A stretch of DNA of 64,000 nt. It comes from Lepraria neglecta (taxonomy: Eukaryota > Ascomycota > Lecanoromycetes > Lecanorales > Stereocaulaceae). The notes below the pieces were generated by a model. It made no database searches. It was not told the origin of the DNA and saw only the letters and a program-made list of their open reading frames with translations. Numbering within the stretch: position 1 is the stretch's first letter; every line of letters starts with the position of its first letter. The translations under genes and the position numbers were made by a program. This document shows positions 22,379 to 33,953 of the stretch, piece by piece. Location: NCBI GenBank assembly GCA_033220425.1, contig CM065648.1, positions 1,054,001 to 1,118,000 on the forward strand, written 5' to 3'.

Positions 22379-23750
22379 ATGGCTCCATTCATGCAAGAGT
22401 CATCCATCTACCCCACGTACGCTAGTACCGAGAAGCTCAATGGCACGCTCCTCTCGTCTCCATCTCCCATCAAGAAGCAAAACGATCTGGTCTACGAACC
22501 TGGCCGCTCGAATATCGAGGACCACTCCGACTATGAGCACGACGACCTTCGCCCAATCTTCCCCAACGTTCACTGGGAGCCATTGACGGAGGTGCCCTAT
22601 CACGACAGAGGTCTTCAAGGTGATCCTCAATTTCGTAATCTCCTAGCCGATGCCACCGATATCTTCGATTACAACCCCAAAATTGGCACGGAAGTTCATG
22701 GCGTGAACCTTGCCAAGCTCACCAATGCGCAGAAGGATGAACTGGCGCGCCTTATTGCGACTCGAGGAGTGGTCTTCTTCCGAGACCAAAAGGACCTTGA
22801 CATTGACGCCCAGCGGCAGCTAGGAGAGTATTTTGGCAAGCTCCACAAGCATGCTACGACATCTGTTCCTCGTCGAGGAGATATCGATGACGTCCATGTG
22901 GTGTACACCGACGAAAAGTCAAAGGAGCAGCGAGCAACTTTTGCGCCTACCTTCTTGTGGCACTCCGATGTAAGCAAGGGGTCTAGCTCATGAGTCACGA
23001 GACTAACATCATATCAGGTGACATACGAGATCCAACCACCATCTTACACTTCACTGAAGCTGCTGTCCGGTCCTCCGCGAGGAGGTGGAGGTGACACTCT
23101 CTGGTCATCCCAGGTAAGCTTCCCCCCTCAAGCGTCGTCTCAAAGGAGCAATTGCTGACTCGAGATCTACATATAGTATGCGGTCTATGATCTCTTGTCT
23201 CCAGGCATGCAGAAATACCTCGAAGGTCTTGAAGCCTTACATTCTGCACATATTCAAGCAGACGGATCCAACGCTCTCGGCCGTGCAGTCCGTCGTGACC
23301 CAGTCGTGACCAAGCACCCTCTAGTCCGGACGAATCCTGTCACTGGATGGAAGTCCGTATTTTTCAATCCTGGCTTTGTCACTGCCATCGTCGGTGTTCC
23401 TAAAGCCGAGTCTAACGCTATCATCAACTATCTCAACGAGCTTATTGCCACTACTCAGGAGATTCACGTTCGCTTCCAATGGCAGAAGAACGACGTTGCG
23501 TTTTGGGACAACCGAGTCTGCGTAAGTACAAGACCGCCCCGCTACTCTTATGGAGGCTGACACTTGATAGAACCACTCGGCCTCTTATGGCTTTGCTCCG
23601 CACCGCCGCCATGCGGTTCGTGTAGCCTGCCATGCCGAGCGCCCAGTCTTCGACCCTGCAGGTAAATCCCAGGAGGAGGAAACAAACGCTCGCTATGGAC
23701 TTCCCAGGGTCAACAAGGATGGCTCGGGCCATCCTAATTACAATGACTGA
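22379..23750 (+). CDS. TauD/TfdA-type Fe(II)/2-oxoglutarate dioxygenase
   Basis: Four exons (22379-22969, 23018-23113, 23177-23521, 23571-23750), all phase 0, give 403 residues. The upstream open frame begins with TTG; the first ATG is MAPFMQESS. The family couples 2-oxoglutarate decarboxylation to hydroxylation, often releasing sulfite from taurine or other sulfonates. Iron ligands are visible: H195 and D197 in WHSDV, at the exon 1 end, and H346 in DNRVCNHSASYG. The 2-oxoglutarate-binding Arg is probably R361 in RRHAVRVACHAERP. Intron 3 falls directly before the codon preceding H346. Other family signatures are GTEVHGVNLAKL and GVVFFRDQ. The substrate is unproven. Confidence 0.92.
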
Positions 23751-24476
23751 GTAATTGCCAGAGTCCTTACTACAAATCTGAAGCAACTCCCGGAGCTCAG
23801 CTGTCCTCGGGCTGCATGAGGTCCTCTTACCAACTCATTAGCTACTTCTTTGTCGATGCGTTACAGCGTGCGTGCGTCATTACGTCGATACCCCAAGTCT
23901 GAAGATTACAAGTGACAGATGACGATAATAGAACTTGCATAGAGCTCAGGCAATCCATAAAATGTATTTATAACTATCTTGCCTACACCCCGAGTGTTAC
24001 CTATTCACTGGCGCCAAGAACGTGCATGAAGGAAACCTAGCCTTGAGACTGGCAAACTTACCACTCGACCTGCCGCATTTTGACGACTTTGTTCCGGTCA
24101 ACTGCCTGATTGTAAGACCATGTAACCTTCAGTAAGTCATTTGACGTGCAAATTTGCTAGGAAGGCGACCCTTCATCATCATTCGCATGAGTTCGAGGAA
24201 CTTTCAAACTGGCCCTCAATTTAGGGATGTTTACCCGAATGTCGTTAGTCTTTCGGATCGAAGACCATAGGAAATTTAACATTTCCTGCGCTAAGGCCCT
24301 TAAACTTGCATGGCAAGGTACGGTTCATTCCCGTATACCCGCTTCGTAACTTGGGAAGTGATTGACCACAAATCTCGGCAAAGGCGTAGCGAGCACGCAA
24401 TTCTCCTTCCTATACGCCACATCAGTTCAACCTCATGCATTGCACTAATACCGGCTAATGCACCCCAGCTTTTACC
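23751..24476. other. Intergenic stretch, nothing recognised
   Basis: 726 bp between two same-strand genes. It should hold the dioxygenase 3' end and the next promoter; no motif stands out. Confidence 0.5.
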
Positions 24477-27284
24477 ATGTCGCGAGGGGAAGAACCTTCA
24501 ATCATAGACTACGCTCGCTTCTACGGCTTGATCCGCGACCACCTTGAGCCTCATCCTCTGCATGGCATTGCAGCACGCGACAGCCTACCGTCATTAGAAC
24601 TAGATGATCATCCAGGACTATCAGACATCGATTTCGCTAAATTCAAGGTCCCAGAGGAGCGCTTGACGGTAGACGCAGGGGCTGCTTCCCTGCTGTCATG
24701 CATCGCAGCCTTAGCGAAAGAAGCCCCATCACGACATGATGACGGGATCGATGCCCATCGGGTTCGGCAAATAAAACATGAGTTACCTCTTCTACGCTCG
24801 GATCATGAGCTTGACGTGCTCAATTTCGCACCTCGGATTATACCTGACCTCGAGCATGAGTTCTTGCCGTTTGAAACGGTAGACGAGGAGGCGGATGAAG
24901 GCCTGACATGGCCATCTAGGTGCTACGAACTACCGAACGAGTACGCCAAGAAGTCGATTTCAGAGAAGCTGCAGGTGTCGAGCGATGAATTCAAGTATCT
25001 ACACGAGACACTGAGATTTCACCTCGAAGGTAGTGATCATGCAGTGTTTGAGTATGATGACCTACCATACAAGAAGGTACGTATTGTCGACAGCCCTCGA
25101 CATTGTGGCCAACCGGTATTGATCATACCATAGAAACCCAAAGTGGAACCCGTATCGCCGCCTCTACTACCTTTATCGCCGAGTCCCCAGCCTTTCGTAC
25201 CGTCATCCGAAACTGGACACCTCGACCTCCTGTCTGACCACACCAGCCCAACTCGACAAGAAGCACACGATGTCGAACGAATGCTTTTCGATGACGATGC
25301 AATCATTGTTCCAAAGAAGCAAGCAGGCTCTAGCTCACAATGCTCAGATCCAATGCTGCTGGATTCAGAGAGCCTTAGTGACATCTACAGCCCACTTAGA
25401 GACATCAAAGATCCACCGTCATCACCTCCACCATTGAGACCGCCATTACAGGACCGCAAAGTCGAGGTACCGCTGTCACCTGCGAGATCAGAGCGGCCGC
25501 CGCTATGGAAGGGGGAAAGTGTAATATTCAGTGAGGCCTTGCCTGAGCTCATTCCAGACCTTCCACGGCCAATCCCAAAGCCCGAGGATACGTCCTCTAG
25601 TGATATTGATGCGTTCTTTGAGGAGGCCATTGCATCGATTGGTATCAAAGTGAAACGAACCATCGAGCAGGAGCAGCTGCAGGAGGAGGATACTACGCTC
25701 AGAGTTGTTGTACCGGTTATGGATTTCTCCTTGCCTATTGCCCGGTGGAAAGCAAGCACCAGAGCCACTACGTCCCGCGAGACAGATGATGTGTACAAGG
25801 AAATGTTGAAGGAGATGAAAGCGCTTCATTTCAGCAATGACCCTTCCAAGAAGCATATCTGGCCCATGAATGGGAAGGCCGAGCGAGAATTGAAATGGGC
25901 AGCCTTCCCTACTGCGCTTGGGAAAGTCGAGACGCAGGAGAGCATTCTGGACGACGGGTCCCTTGCCAAATATCTAGCCCAGCCTGAGAGGGTGAATATC
26001 GACACATTGACTTGGAAGCCTGAAGGTCTGCGTATACTGGATGAGCTGGCTGAATCTGATGAGGAGGTACTTGAAGAGGGAAATTTTCCCGAAGAGAACA
26101 ATATGGAGTCTCTCATTAGGAAGCGGAAACTTGAGTTGGAGGTAGCTGACACCAGCCCATCTTCAGACGGAATCTCCAGAGCAACGAAAGCGAGGCCGTC
26201 AAGTAACCGGGATGTAACCACGGGCCTAGCTGAAGTCAACTTCGAGAATAAGAAAGAAGTTCAAGCGGCTCAAAGGAACGAGAATCCCGGAAGTACATTC
26301 GCAGACAGCTTCTCTGCCATGGGTGCATTGGACGATTTCCTGAACGTACGAAAGGGCATCATTGAGAACCCGAAGCTGAAAGCAGACCATCATTTCCCGG
26401 GTGCGCCGTCTACCAAACAACCAATATTAGTACAGGCAGACACGGCCAAGCCTACCTCGAAGAGCATCGTGCCATCACCAATTGTCACACCACCAATCAC
26501 ACCATGCCCCTTCGTCGTCTCCGCCTCCTTCCTCAGCAACCGAAACCTTTCACGTCAGATCCAGACTTCATTCCCATCTGCAGAGTTCATCGAGCGAGAC
26601 TTCAGCCTCTACCTAGCCTCTCAACAGCGACTACCATCCAAATCCAACACAGCGCCCCCACTTCTGAGCACCATGGCCGACGAAGCAGACATGATCCTCT
26701 CACCAAGTACCGGCCTCATCTGGACGACATTGCAGAAGATCAAACAGCGCTCCCTGCCTGGCAAAGTAGCCCGATCAGCCGTTCGAGAACGCATACTAAG
26801 GGCCAGTCCACGGTATGAGCGATTACTTGTCATGGTCAGCGAAGATCGTCAAGCCAACGACTCGATTGTCCCAAGTCAGCTCGATAACAACGACTGTGAA
26901 GCCTTGGTCGAATTCACGACCCTTTGCTCAAGCCTGCACGGTCAAGTCACCGTCACATTCATAGGCGGCGGTGAAGAAGACCTAACGAAGTGGATCGCGG
27001 CCATAATGGTCAAGTACGGCATCGCAGACCAAGAAGTGAAATTGCTCCAGGATGAAACACTATGGGAAGTGTTCCTCAGGAGAGCAGGCATGAACGCCTT
27101 CGCCGCGCAAGCGATACTAGGTAAGTTGAAGGCGCCAGAGCAGCCGCAGAGCCATGAGGTCGATTCCGGACTCACCGCTTTTGTCAAGATGACATTGGAA
27201 GAGAGACTCGCTAGGTTTGAGACATTGCTCGGGGGCAGACGCCTGTTGAACAGGGTCAGTAAAGTCTTAGATGCTGGATGGTAG
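24477..27284 (+). CDS. Large fungal protein of unknown function (possibly DUF7102, XPF-like C-terminus)
   Basis: Two exons (24477-25076 and 25134-27284) with a 57-bp intron (GTACGT...CATAG) join LPYKK to KPKVEPVSPP and give 916 residues. The N-terminus reads SIIDYARFYGLIRDHLEPH and LSDIDFAKFKVPEERL. The middle is acidic and Pro/Ser-rich, so probably disordered. The C-terminal third (about 640-900) is ordered, with VVSASFLSNRNLSRQIQ, AEFIERDFSLYL, MILSPSTGLIWTTLQKIKQR, RYERLLVMVSED and VTVTFIGGGEEDLTKWIA. That pattern of strands with a conserved acidic ERD and a helicase-like order recalls XPF-type nuclease-like domains such as those of Zip2/SHOC1, but I cannot prove it. No clear catalytic motif is seen. 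The gene model is secure; the function is unknown. Confidence 0.8.
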
Positions 27285-27527
27285 CAAGTTTTGGGACGGG
27301 AGGAGCTGGCTTTGAGACAAACATTGCTCTTTTTCATCCCGATCTAGCTTCAATCTTGTCATATAGCGTATATAATCTTCGCTTTCAATTTTGAGCAGCC
27401 TTAAAAGCTCTCAATCCCAACCGTACCAAAAACCCCCAAAAGTTTGTCCCCCCACCCCATCACTTCCATTCACCCCGAACTCCTATCCATCCTCAGCCAC
27501 ATAAACCTATACACTCCCAAACCAGCA

Positions 27528-29142
27528 ATGGCAACCATAGTCCTCGGCACCCAATGGAGCGACGAAGGCAAAGGCAAACTAGTCGACATCCTCTCCTCAT
27601 CCGCCTCCCTCTGCATCCGAGCCCAAGGCGGCAACAACGCAGGCCACACAATCGTAGCAGATGGCAAAACGCTTCGCTACCACAGCGTACCCAGCGGCCT
27701 CGGTCTTGCGAATCCAAAATGTGTTAATCTGATTGGAGCGGGCTGTGTTGTTCATGTTACCTCCTTCTTTGAAGAATTGGAGAAGTTGAAGGAAGCTGGC
27801 GTGGAGACCGAGGGGAGGATTTTTATTGCGAAGGGGGCACATGTTGTTACTGATTTACATCAGTTGGTTGATGCGTGTGAGGAGAAGGTATTGGGGGAGG
27901 GGAAGTTTGGGACGACTGGGAAAGGTGAGCAAGCGACGGAACGGAGCTGTTGGGCTTACGCTTACCACACTTCTTTTAAAACTTGTAGGCATCGGGCTAG
28001 CATACAGCACCAAGATGAACAGGAGTGGAATCCGCATGGCAGACGTGCTCGACAAAGAGCTTTTCCACAAGAAGCTCATCCGATTGACGGTGGATTTCCA
28101 GCGACGGTTTCCAAACTTGGACTATCATCTGAGTGGCGAGGCTGCGAAGTTCCAAGAGTATCGAGAGAAGCTGCGGCCGTTTCTTGTTGAGCAGGGTCCA
28201 TTGTTGAGGGATGCTAAAGCGGAAGGGAAGAATATCCTTATTGAAGGGGCTACTGGGTTCATGCTCGATATTGGTAGGTGTTGAAATTTGTTGGGGATGG
28301 ATATTGGATTTATAACTGAGCAGATTCGGGTTCGTATCCTTACGTGACATCTTCCATCACTAGCGTTGGTGGTATTCTCAATGGTATCAATCTCGGCTGG
28401 CAATCTATCGGCGAGGTTATCGGTGTGGTGTAAGCACTCTTTGCATCTGCTTCATACTCGTAATCAGGCCATAATGACAGGGGACTAGCAAAGCATATAC
28501 CACAAGGGGTTGGTAGTGGACCGTTTCCGACGGAGCAGCTGAACGCTGTTGGCGAGAAGCTCCAAGTGCTTGGCAGAAAATTCGGCGTGACCACTGGGCG
28601 TAAGCGGCGAACCGGATGGTTTGACGGCGTTGCTTTGCGGTATGTAGTACTTCCGGAACTATGACTTGCTGTAACGGTCTGACTCGACCAGGTACGCTCA
28701 TTCGTCCAACGAGTACACTTGGTTGAACCTGACCAAATTGGAGTTCGTATATCCCTGCTACCACGATAAGGCGATTCCGTGCTAATGGTTCTTCACAGCG
28801 TACTCGGTGGCTTCGAAGAAGTCAAAGTTGCAATTGCGTACTCTCACAAGGGGAATATCTTGGAAGATTTTCCTGAGAGTAGTGATGTCTTCAAGGACCT
28901 CGAAGTCGTATATGAGACATTGCCGGGCTGAAAACAGTCGACCGCTGGTGTGAGCTACGGCAATTTGCCGCTCAACGCGAGGAAGTACGTTGAGTTCATT
29001 GAGGAGTTTATTAGCAAAGGGCTCACAGAGGTGAAGGTCAAATACATTGGGACCGGTAAGTTGGTATTCTCCCGCTACTCTTACACTGTTTCTAAGCCTC
29101 GTGCTTCTAGGTTCAGACAGAGAGCACATGATCGTTCGATGA
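27528..29142 (+). pseudogene. Disabled adenylosuccinate synthetase copy
   Basis: Encodes a recognisable AMP-pathway enzyme (IMP + Asp + GTP to adenylosuccinate), starting [20 protein letters not shown] with [10 protein letters not shown] and ending with REHMIVR and TGA 29140-29142. At least six introns can be placed, for example near 27926-27988, 28274-28323, 28432-28489, 28640-28691, 28747-28799 and 29056-29110. Two lesions break it. One is an extra G in AAGGGGTT at 28505-28510, which shifts the frame inside [16 protein letters not shown]. The other is TGA at 28929-28931 in place of the usual Trp after ETLPG. The GDEG loop also reads SDEG. Rare alternative splicing or a sequencing error could rescue one lesion but hardly both. 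An intact, differently spliced copy lies at 33954-35601. Confidence 0.8.
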
Positions 29143-29483
29143 GTGCCGACATTGAGTGACCTTTCCACATAGCACGAGGTATTTCCCACCATATGGTCAG
29201 CCTTCCCACTACCTCCAGATAGACTTTGTATCCATTATGTTACTTCCTGTCATGAGTTCGTCTCGAGTATGAAATGACAGAACGAAGTCGATATCCATAA
29301 AGCTAAGCACTCCACTGTCCAACGCCTGCCTGGGTGTCATCACCGAAACATCCCGCTTTCCTCGAAAGCTTCAATACGCGTGCTGCACATCCATAAAATA
29401 CATAAGAGATAGAAGTCGTAAATGTCGTATGCTGGGCCAGAATTAGGACCATTGTTTGCATGAAGGTACGTTGATGACGGCGC
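29143..29483. other. Convergent 3' intergenic region
   Basis: Lies between the 3' ends of the broken synthetase and the H4-variant gene; nothing recognised. Confidence 0.5.
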
Positions 29484-30285
29484 TCATTTTGGGTCAAAGC
29501 CTAAAAATCTGAGCTTGACATTGTACAAGGATCAGGGTCAGTGAAAGCTCACCGTAGATCGGTCGGCCAAGCTGCAAAACAAAACAAACACTCGGTCAGC
29601 ATTCCCACCGCAGCAAAGAGTCATATAAAGGGCAAAGGAGGGGTAAAGGTTCGACTTACTCGTTTTAGAGCGAAAATCACCTGCTCTCGTTAGTGTACTT
29701 AAGCAAATGATACGCGGAGACGGTTCACTCACATCTGTAACTGTCACAGCTAAGACAACAAGGACAGAGATTAGCAATCGTAGAGACCAAAGCGCTCTGT
29801 GCCGACTATGACTTACTCTTCCGGTTTGAATGCTGGACGTATGCCGTACAGTCATGTAGTATCTTGAGCAACGAGTCAGCACCGAGGTCGGTAGAAGGAG
29901 ATTATTAGCGGGATTACCAGCTTCAATCTGGCGATCATAGCCTGCCGGACCTCGTCGTATATCGTTCCAGATATGCGTTTCACACCGCCTCGCCGAGCTA
30001 GTCGCCTGCAAAGCCAGTATATTAGCTCAAAGCCCATTGCCCTCCAGTTCCTGGATGCGTACCTAATATCACCTTTCGTTACGCCTCTCACTGAATCCCG
30101 AACGATCTTCCTGTATAGCGCATACCAATCAGCACTGCCTCAGGTCCTCCAAACATCCCCTGGTCCTGTAAATTGTGGTATTCTTCATTGAAAGCCCATC
30201 GCGCCATGCCATGCTGCCCTCATACCCTCTAGCCCACGTACCGATGTCGTTTCATCCCTCCCTTTCCCAAACCTTTCCCGCCCAT
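29484..30285 (-). CDS. Histone H4 variant, eight exons with micro-exons
   Basis: Nucleosome core histone, divergent H4 type. Exons: 30285-30242, 30110-30063, 30005-29918, 29862-29817, 29749-29733, 29680-29660, 29571-29553 and 29500-29484. All junctions have GT donors and AG acceptors and the frame is exact. The product (99 residues) reads [16 protein letters not shown], then [30 protein letters not shown], a helix with [26 protein letters not shown] and LGRPIYGFDPK. Compared with core H4 it lacks the SGRGK start, has Met before K16, and ends FDPK rather than FGG. The same frame continues upstream of the chosen ATG with PRRTLGGKGILGGGKGK and is still histone-tail-like, so the true start may be further up in another exon. 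Some ascomycetes keep a similar divergent H4 beside the canonical one. No single ORF reveals it. Confidence 0.85.
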
Positions 30286-30938
30286 CCCCAACTTGCCCTT
30301 GCCGCCCCCTAAGATTCCTTTTCCGCCGAGGGTGCGCCGTGGTGCGCTCGACGATGGTCTGACCGTGCTGGCTGAAGATGCAGGTGCAGGTGTGGGTGTC
30401 GGTTCCGGTCGAGCTCGTCGTGGTTGCTCACCCCCCAGGTAGGGATCAGGCGGTTGGCTAAGCCCAGATTGACCATGTTGATAACTTTTAGAGAGCCGAA
30501 GGGTGGTACGATGGGTATGCGAGGCACCTGGTGGAGGAAATCTGGTGTTGATGTGAGGTGAAGTGATTTGAGTGGTTGGCGGCTTCTGATTGGACGCGTC
30601 AAGGTCGTGTAAATAGTGGGGTTTCCTACGCGATTATTGCCGGCAAGAGCTTCCAGTCTACCTTCACACTACTTTATTCGTGCTTCAAAGAATTCTTTGA
30701 CTAGCTATGCTTACCGTAAAGGTGAAGTATGTACATGAATCTCAGCGCAATCTAGTCCACCTGCTTGAAATGGCGCTGATTCATTTTGAATATTGACCAT
30801 TTCGGATATTCGCTATGCAATTGCACACATCTCAGTCATACAAATTGTCAAACATGTATAATTGCGGATTAGAGCCAGACCAGCCGGTCATCAAAGGGTT
30901 GCAGTGCTCGGTATTCCTCTTCTGAAAAAACTCGCTTT
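30286..30938. other. Upstream region of the H4 variant; possible extra 5' exon
   Basis: The frame of the H4-variant first exon stays open to about 30550 (PAPASSASTVRPSSSAPRR), so part may be coding. No in-frame ATG is present, and I could not find a splice that supplies one. The rest holds nothing recognised. Confidence 0.4.
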
Positions 30939-32807
30939 CTAATGACGCATCACATGTCCATGATGATAACGGTGTCGATTCAGGTGGGCTACCCTCTTGT
31001 TCTTGGAGCTTCCAGAACATTTCCCGAATTGTGATTGGCACCCCGAGCCGCAGTAATCGTCGGATATACCGCAGTATCTATTCATGTATCAGCATTGAGT
31101 ACAAATGTAGCTGATTTGAGAAGCCTACCCGTGCGAGGAACAGCACAGTTCTTCGGCACAGGTCTGATCCCCCTTGCTGCCACACATATCAATGGATCCG
31201 TTCGTGGGAAGGGAACCTGTATCGGTAATATAGCCAGTAAGTCTTGACGATCCAGGAATGACCGCACTTGGAGGCGCAGAGGCAGGTTCTGCTCCATAGG
31301 ATTGCATCGGTGCGGCGGGATTTGACCCTGACAATGAAGCGGAAGACGGCATTGGGCCAGATGCTGCAGCTACTTTGGACTGGTCAAGCCTCTCTAACGA
31401 TCCTGGCATATAGCTAGAGATCGATGGTGGACCACTGCATGAGAGTGAAGAGCCGCAGTCATCATGAATTGCGGTGCAGAAATCCTCCCAGTTGAAACAA
31501 TTCTTGCTTCCGGTAGGGCCGGCAGCGTTGTAGCAATCGGTTGCTTGTACCGAGCAATTTTGGGAGGTCTGTAAACAAATTAGCAATAGTTCTCAACCCT
31601 TAGAATATCACACTTACCTGGTAACAGCTGCTCTGATCGGTATAGCTCGCTGGCATGAACCCACACCAGTTGACATTTTCCATTACGCAACCCTCAGGCT
31701 TGAGGCCAATTGTTTGGTTCATAGCCCTCGCTTCAATGCTACGTTTGGAGCTGCTACCAGTATACAGTGGTGGGCCGAAGTCGGGGAAAGGAAGTTTGAG
31801 TGGTACGGTCCAAATGTCATAGGTCATGGCTGTTGAGCAATAGGTGTCAGCATTCCCTTTGATTCGGATAATCGGTGCATTATGAGCCATATTTTGGAAG
31901 CACAGAGGGAGTTTAGAAGCCCCTCTTCGCTGCTCGAATAAGTACTGTACCCACTCGCGATGCTGAACAGGGAGGAAAAGGATGTACCTGATGTGCTCAT
32001 GTTGACGTATCCTGGGATCGCAACCGTGTTTGGAGGGGTCGCCGACCCACTGGAGTTCAGAAATATCTGGGCACAGCCCACATAGAATTGTGGGTCGGGC
32101 GGTGTCTTGTCCGCTTGATGCAGCGCGAGAAGCTCGGGACGAACCAGGTAGTACCCAGGAGCAAGGTCGCTAGGCACAGTTGCTGAGAGATGTCCATCAT
32201 TTGGAATGAGCTTTTCGGTACACCACTTGCCAGCTACGCTATCATAGCCATCCTCCATGATCTTGAACCACCCGTCTCCAGCGGCGTTGTTGCTTGCGGA
32301 GGAGTCGGTGACCTTCTTCATGTATATGGCGCAAGGCCCCTTATGGTTGGGGTCGATGGACACTCCTCCAGAGACGGTCGAGACATCAGGCACGGCACGG
32401 TATTCAAATGTGAGCCTGGAACCCGCATTGACGCTGGCAATACGGGCCACGCCAGTCTCGCCATTTACACCTGTCAAGGATTAGTACCGCGTGTGATCAG
32501 AGGGTGAAGTCAAAAGACCAATACAAAAGCACCAGTCTTGGGTAACATCCTATGGAAACAGGACGAAACTGTCCCAAAGGAGCTGCCAAGCATATGAGAG
32601 CACTGGGAGCTTACCGCAAGCCATATCAGGAGTAGTCACATTAGGCAGAGGATACGTTGCCTGCTGAATGTTGTTGCTCATGCGTACAGCAGTACCATCG
32701 CCCTGGTCAACACCGTCGACGAAAAAGTTGGTAAACGTGGTGTGAGCGTTAGTGAGGTGAACAGCGCCAGCTGCCACAAGGAGGATCTTGACCTGCGAGA
32801 AGTGCAT
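30939..32807 (-). CDS. AA9 lytic polysaccharide monooxygenase with C-terminal CBM18
   Basis: Secreted copper enzyme that oxidatively cleaves cellulose or hemicellulose. Five exons (32807-32615, 32470-31988, 31829-31618, 31568-31129, 31077-30939) give 488 residues. The signal peptide ends NA before H22, the copper-binding N-terminal His of HTTFTNFFVDG. The second ligand is probably the His of NHKGPCAIYMKK and the axial Tyr is in DPQFYVGCAQIF; PGYVNMSTSAMTYDIWTVPL appears only after intron 2 is removed. A Cys-rich segment and a Ser/Pro/Ala-rich linker follow. Then comes a chitin-binding CBM18 (hevein-like): MCGSKGDQTCAEELCCSSHG, completed across intron 4 by YCGISDDYCGSGCQSQFGKC. AA9 with CBM18 is much rarer than AA9 with CBM1. 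Chitin binding may serve attachment to, or protection of, fungal walls; that is inference. Confidence 0.92.
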
Positions 32808-33953
32808 CTTGAAAGGGGTCTAGGTTGATGTTTTGGGTGTTGTTAGTGAGAAATGCCTGATCAACAGGCTTTGAAAGATCAGAGTATGATCTGGATTGAC
32901 ACAGTAGTTTGGATCTGAAAGAGAGTGATGAGTTGCTGAACTCAAGAAGAAATGAAAGTGTCGTCGAAAAGTAGGTGGCTGAAGAGAATGTTGTCGTGTG
33001 ATTGTTTATTGTGAGATGGAACAATCCCTTTGTTGATGATTTTGCACGCACTAGCGGCGTCAACGCTGTGCGATGAGTGAAGGGGAATTACCTCTCGGCA
33101 GGGCGAGAATGTGAGGGACTATGATTCAACTTTGAATGGCATTTGGTTCAGAAGTGAAGAAGGGCATGTGATGGCAATGAGAGGTCTCAAGATCGCCATT
33201 TGAGTGCCTGCTTGAAGAGACACAGCCCCTGGAGTTCACGCCGACATTTCGATATTTCGATATTTCGGTATTTCGGTATTTCTCACCCTCAATATCAGCA
33301 GACCTAATTTACGGCTATTTCTGGGTTGCAAAGGTATTTCACTTGTAGCATGATGGCTAGGGGAAGGGGAAAAGGGCCGATATGTTGCATGATCAGTAAG
33401 GAAGAGGGTTCCCAATGATCTAGTGAGCAGAATAAAGCGTCAGCAGGGCAGTTATGCAGCCTTGTAATACTTTCATCGCAGCAATCTGAGACCCTCCAAT
33501 GGTCTTTTTGTGTCACAAGAATTTCGAAACATGTAGGCACCGAACGACTGGCCCTTGCAGGCTCCCCGGCTCCTGCTGCATGGTCAGACCGATGACTTTG
33601 GGGGCCCCCCGAAATTTATCAAACGAAATTGCTTCTCAGAATTACAAAATAGGTAGAGCAGAGTAGTGTGAATGAGGCTCCCACGGCTCCTGAGGCTGAA
33701 CCACGACGGAGCACTCCGCTCTCCAGCTCAGCCCTACCTATGACGTGCCTCCGATTCGCTTTTTAGAAACTTCGCTTCGTGAATCATGCACAATACCATA
33801 GGCTAAATCCCTCAATGTCGCTGTGTACCACTCAATTGACCACTGATACTAGACCTGCCTTCCAGACTTCTTGTTACTCCACTGATTACCACCCATATCG
33901 CTAAGACACACTCTTAATCATGGCCGAACGATAGTAGCTGCAGAACCCCAAAA
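32808..33953. other. Divergent intergenic region between AA9 gene and adenylosuccinate synthetase
   Basis: 1.15 kb that must hold both promoters. It includes an 8-bp tandem repeat near 33246-33282 but no other named feature. Confidence 0.5.
33246..33282. repeat. Short tandem repeat TTTCGATA/TTTCGGTA, about 4.5 copies
   Basis: Two TTTCGATA units are followed by two TTTCGGTA units and a partial one, in the region between the AA9 gene and the adenylosuccinate synthetase gene. Confidence 0.75.

Noticed and set aside
30309-30602. 97-codon minus-strand frame as a separate protein gene
   Set aside because: Overlaps the H4-variant upstream frame, His-rich shadow composition; the alternative frame fits a histone tail better.
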